Shown: in pieces, positions 60,941 to 64,000 of the stretch | Position numbering within the stretch: the stretch's first letter is position 1 | How the letters are laid out: every line of letters starts with the position of its first letter | NCBI GenBank assembly: GCA_903813345.2 | Contig: CAIIXF020000001.1 | Coordinates: forward strand, 62,081,885 to 62,145,884 | Reading direction: 5' to 3' | DNA from: Owenia fusiformis | Taxonomy: Eukaryota > Annelida > Polychaeta > Sabellida > Oweniidae | DNA length: 64,000 nt | Notes under the pieces: generated by a model | Told to the model about the DNA's origin: nothing | Database searches by the model: none | The model's input: the letters and a program-made list of their open reading frames with translations, nothing else | Program-made: the position numbers and the translations under genes

Positions 60941-61515
60941 TAGTGTGAGTAAGTATTAGGTTGTCATAGTTGCATCAAATTTGTCAGAAATTAAGAAATA
61001 TTAAGGTGGATTCTTGGAAATTAAAAAATTGTCATCATTGATGGTATCACAATTGACAAGCTTGTCATGACACGAGTCACAAAGGAGAATCGTCACTGGT
61101 CACTTTGGCTGAGCGCGCGGCCATCAGATGTTTTGGATTATCTGTCTCAGATTCCCTTCCAGATGTTAATCCCTTGTATCACTCATACACCGTTGAGGTT
61201 GCCGTCATTGAACCCTCATATATATTCCTAAGGTATTTAATTGTGCCCACTGCAGAAATCTTTTGTTACAGTCTTGGACTGTTGTGCATTGCCTAAGTTG
61301 AAATTAATCTTTTACTGATGTCATCTTCACTTTTCAAGATGGCCACTCGGTCAAAATAGCCAGTAATTATTCTCATTTAGGACCCATAACATAACAGGTT
61401 TTTCAATTGTGATATATCATCAATGATGACAATTTCCAAGAGTCCGCTTTAATTTTTGTTTAATTTCTGACTTTGATGCAACTATGACAACCTAATACTT
61501 ACCCACACTTCATCC
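60941..61515. mobile_element. Palindromic element, about 575 bp
   Basis: gtaagtattaggttgtcata at the left pairs with tatgacaacctaatacttac at the right, and attgtcatcattgatg with catcaatgatgacaat. The arms are about 110 bases. The centre (61060-61390) contains a short open frame without family resemblance. Confidence 0.75.
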
Positions 61516-61519
61516 AAAA

Positions 61520-62030
61520 ACCGACTATTTTTAGAAATATATCATATATTATATAATCAGAATTACATATATATTTTGCGAGTTGTAACACTTGCTCCAC
61601 CAACCTTACCCCTGGGTAACTATAGCAGCCATATTATTAAGTCTACTAACCTTCATGATATGAAACTTTTTCAATTCATTCACAACTAATTTGGACACAT
61701 TCTGTCAAAAATTCAACTAGATTGAAAAGAAAACAACTAAAATACAGCTATGGAACACCCTGTATAGCCATAGTTTTAAAATATCGGAAAATAATTGCGA
61801 AATCCCACATTAGGCCGCCATCTTGTATTCTACGAGGCCCAAAACAGAAAAACGATACAATATTTTCAATCTACTCAAAGCCTTTCATTTGAGTATAATA
61901 AAGCTATACTTCAAAAACATCTCAAGATTAGAGCAAATTCCTGTGCAGAGTTCTTTTCAGTAGTATTTTGATGGGAAAACACCACTTATAATGTAACTTC
62001 CCAGTCTGTCTGATTTTTGGCCCTCATACC
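61520..62030. other. No gene; copy of the 45.8-kb repeat
   Basis: 61790-61940 repeats ccgccatcttgtattctacg and aaaacagaaaaacgatac from the 45.8-46.3 kb family. The rest is AT-rich and featureless. Confidence 0.5.
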
Positions 62031-62280
62031 TGGTAAACACACTAAGTGGGTCAGTGGGCATTCCCACGAAGGTCAGAGATCAAGGTCATTATACAAGGTG
62101 AAAGGTCAATATCTAGGTATTTGGGCTTTCTAAGACACTTGGTGTATGCTTTGACCCATAATAAGGTGAGCTGAGGTAGAGGTCAAGGTCATTCCAAGGT
62201 CAAAGGAATCTATCTCGGTATTTGGCGTTGTAATGCATTTAGGGGCTCTTATGACCCTTGGCAACCTTGATTAGGAGATC
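62030..62280. repeat. AGGTCA-rich repeat, inverted relative to 2.7-3.3 kb
   Basis: Words such as aaggtcaatatctaggtatttgg and ggtatttggcgttgtaa are complements of the 2700-3290 repeat phrases. Confidence 0.65.
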
Positions 62281-62515
62281 TTAGATTACTATTGAACTCA
62301 AAATATACTTTTGTTTAAGCTTCTCATGTTATATATGTAATACATCTTAAACCTATAGCTCTCTCCAAAACGCAATATGTGAACATGAATTATTTTTCCA
62401 TTCTCATACGACTGAAGAGATAATAAATGCTTAAATATAAATTTGACGTAGATATAAACGTTTTTAAGCGTAAAATCAAAGCATAACCATTAACTTAAAA
62501 AATAAATAAAAACGT

Positions 62516-62580
62516 TTCCGGGATTCGAATCCGTACCGTCAGAATGACAGGCGAGCACTCTGCCACTGTGTTACCCGGGT
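62516..62580 (-). pseudogene. tRNA-like sequence (pseudogene or SINE head)
   Basis: On the minus strand ACCCGGGTAACACAGTGGCAG resembles an acceptor 5' strand and A box, and GGATTCGAATCC is a good B box. The intermediate ctcgcctgtcat segment resembles a tRNA-Asp (GTC) anticodon arm, but its 3' side does not pair and the acceptor 3' strand is absent. It is therefore a decayed tRNA gene or the head of a tRNA-derived SINE, not a functional tRNA. Confidence 0.45.
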
Positions 62581-62955
62581 ATTGGTTGTACATGAGTGTA
62601 ATACAAGGGTATTTATTCAAACTTCTTTTTAGTAAGTCACGTGACATTCTAAATTTAGAAATCTTCGAAGAAATTTGTTTACCGGCTAACCTCTGAGCAA
62701 TTGAATGAACAATCGTCAAACTAACATCTTCATCGTGAGTATTTCTTCACAGTATTTGCTCCATTTGTTCATTATTGTATATTTTCTCATTAAAGCACAA
62801 AATATTACCAGGGACTCTGGGAACAACCTAAGATTGCGTTTCGGAGAGAGGCCCGACTTTAACTACAGTATATTATTATTAAACTATACGTGTCATTAAT
62901 GTCCAGCATATTTTATTTAGTTATACTTTTTCCATATACTACACATTTCGCTTAC

Positions 62956-63041
62956 CTCATTTAAAATAACTTTCAGATTTCCAGCGAAAACGGCATTTGA
63001 TATCTTCCGCCATGCTTCATTCCTGCTTATCAACCTTAACC
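62956..63041 (-). CDS. Possible further PAN-gene exon (86 bp, phase 1 to 0)
   Basis: The minus strand has an acceptor tttctatag|GG, an open 28-codon segment (NEAWRKISNAVFAGNLKVIL) and a donor GAG|GTAAGC. Its length (86 bp) and phases (1 then 0) equal those of the PAN first-half exon at 59597-59512. Both contain VF followed by LKVI near the end, hinting at a duplicated half-domain exon. No matching second-half exon was found between it and 60245, so its membership is uncertain. Confidence 0.4.
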
Positions 63042-63049
63042 CTATAGAA

Positions 63050-63915
63050 AATGGAGAAACAATTTTAAAAGCTGAAATTACGTTTAGTAGTGTAACTAGG
63101 TTCAAATAAATACCCTCATTTGCACCAAGGTTCAAATATACCGTTGAAAAGCTGAGAGTGCTTAAAGTATTAGACCTCTATTCGGCGATTGCAAAAATAA
63201 GATCATCCATAACTAATTAAATGTCAAATTACAGTTTGGAGAATATTTAAGAATTTGAACCCACATAGGCTGAGATAGGGGCCAACTATGCTACAAAATG
63301 AGCCAGGATTATTGTTTTTGGTTGAAATGAGATTTGATATTTGAAAATATTGTGCAATATGGGCATTTAGGAATTTAGAATACAAATTACTAATTTTCTT
63401 CTGAGAATGTAAGATTGCAGCAAGTGTGTATTGACAATATCACAGGCTGGTATCGAAAAATGTGTCTGCTGTGACGGAGCGTGCTATTTTGCATAGAAAC
63501 ATTAAGAAACTCACACAATTCATTTTTTTACCCATATGTTTGGCTATACCAAAGGAAATTTCTTACTCCATGCAATGGGTATATCATTTGCGGGTAACTT
63601 TAACTTTTGTTTGAAGTCAAACAACGCTAAGAGTAAAAGCTATTGAAAACGGCGCTGGGGTATCATACTCAAAAATGTACCATTTCTTTCATTTCTTTTT
63701 AATGGTACAATATAGTGACAAAATGATATTCACATATGTTTTCAGCATAACTCTGAAGGTATTAATGATATCTTGATGTATTGGGTATTTTTAATATTTT
63801 TTATTAAAAATAATGTTTACATTTTTTGTCAGCTGTGACGGAGCAGTTTTAACTGTGAACTACGTTAAGAATTTAAGATTCAAATTACATCTTTTTTTTT
63901 TTCAAATAAACATCA
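63050..63915. other. No gene recognised; paired 13-mer
   Basis: AT-rich DNA. GCTGTGACGGAGC occurs exactly twice (63468-63480 and 63832-63844), ahead of the open frame at the window edge. Nothing else is supported. Confidence 0.4.
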
Positions 63916-63918
63916 ACG

Positions 63919-64000
63919 ATGCATCGCTACAAACGGAAAAAGGAACTACTACTTGTGGATGGCTTCGTAGGAAAATTAAGTGAGTGTCCTTTACTGCGTC
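63919..64000 (+). CDS. Possible start of a gene, cut by window edge
   Basis: An ATG begins an open frame MHRYKRKKELLLVDGFVGKL that runs off the end of the window (27 codons seen). It is basic at the start. Identity cannot be determined, and the frame is short enough to be chance. A GT (AAG|TGAGTG is not a canonical border) does not clearly end it. Confidence 0.25.
   Translation, partial: MHRYKRKKELLLVDGFVGKLSECPLLR

Overview
This is an AT-rich, intron-containing animal nuclear DNA window. It is gene-poor and crowded with nested repeats: MITE-like palindromes, minisatellites, Tc1/mariner and LINE remnants. Spliced genes with phase-1 exons, PAN/apple-type extracellular modules, a KCNE-like membrane protein and non-LTR retrotransposon debris point to a metazoan, probably a marine invertebrate. 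The sequence alone does not fix the species. Nothing indicates a bacterial, organellar or plasmid origin.

Layout. 1-21 kb has no recognisable host gene. It holds GACC-rich tandem repeats, palindromic elements (5.0, 7.1-7.8, 7.9-8.1, 13.1-14.6 and 18.3-20.2 kb), two GC-rich small elements (9.3 and 14.8 kb) and a 436-455 bp direct duplication (16.2 and 17.5 kb). 21.2-30.95 kb is a 33-bp minisatellite split by a 6.7-kb element with matching ends, itself full of inverted repeats and containing a TTAA-flanked palindrome. 33.0-35.2 kb is a 16-bp minisatellite broken by a small MITE. 35.3-44.7 kb is a GACCTT-rich repeat domain into which a complete 6.0-kb DNA transposon (37778-43777) has inserted.

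The 6.0-kb transposon is the most striking single object. It has perfect 30-bp terminal inverted repeats. A four-exon transposase gene on the minus strand reads intact for about 913 codons. Six exact copies of the 13-mer TTACGGATGCTAC lie in its two subterminal regions and I found none elsewhere in the window.

Two host genes are supported. At 47938-48786 (+) an intronless 282-residue single-pass membrane protein has a juxtamembrane segment like that of KCNE potassium-channel beta subunits. At 53797-59927 (-), possibly reaching past 63 kb, a multi-exon gene encodes a type I membrane protein with at least three PAN-like domains, a short linker and a C-terminal transmembrane exon. All splice phases are compatible. 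Immediately upstream of that last exon an 85-bp minisatellite has multiplied its splice acceptor and first 34 coding bases about 18 times. Every copy would end translation before the membrane anchor, which suggests a possible route to soluble receptor isoforms.

Exon boundaries were read by eye from splice consensus and phase. Transposon family names are given only where ends, target duplications or residual coding motifs support them.
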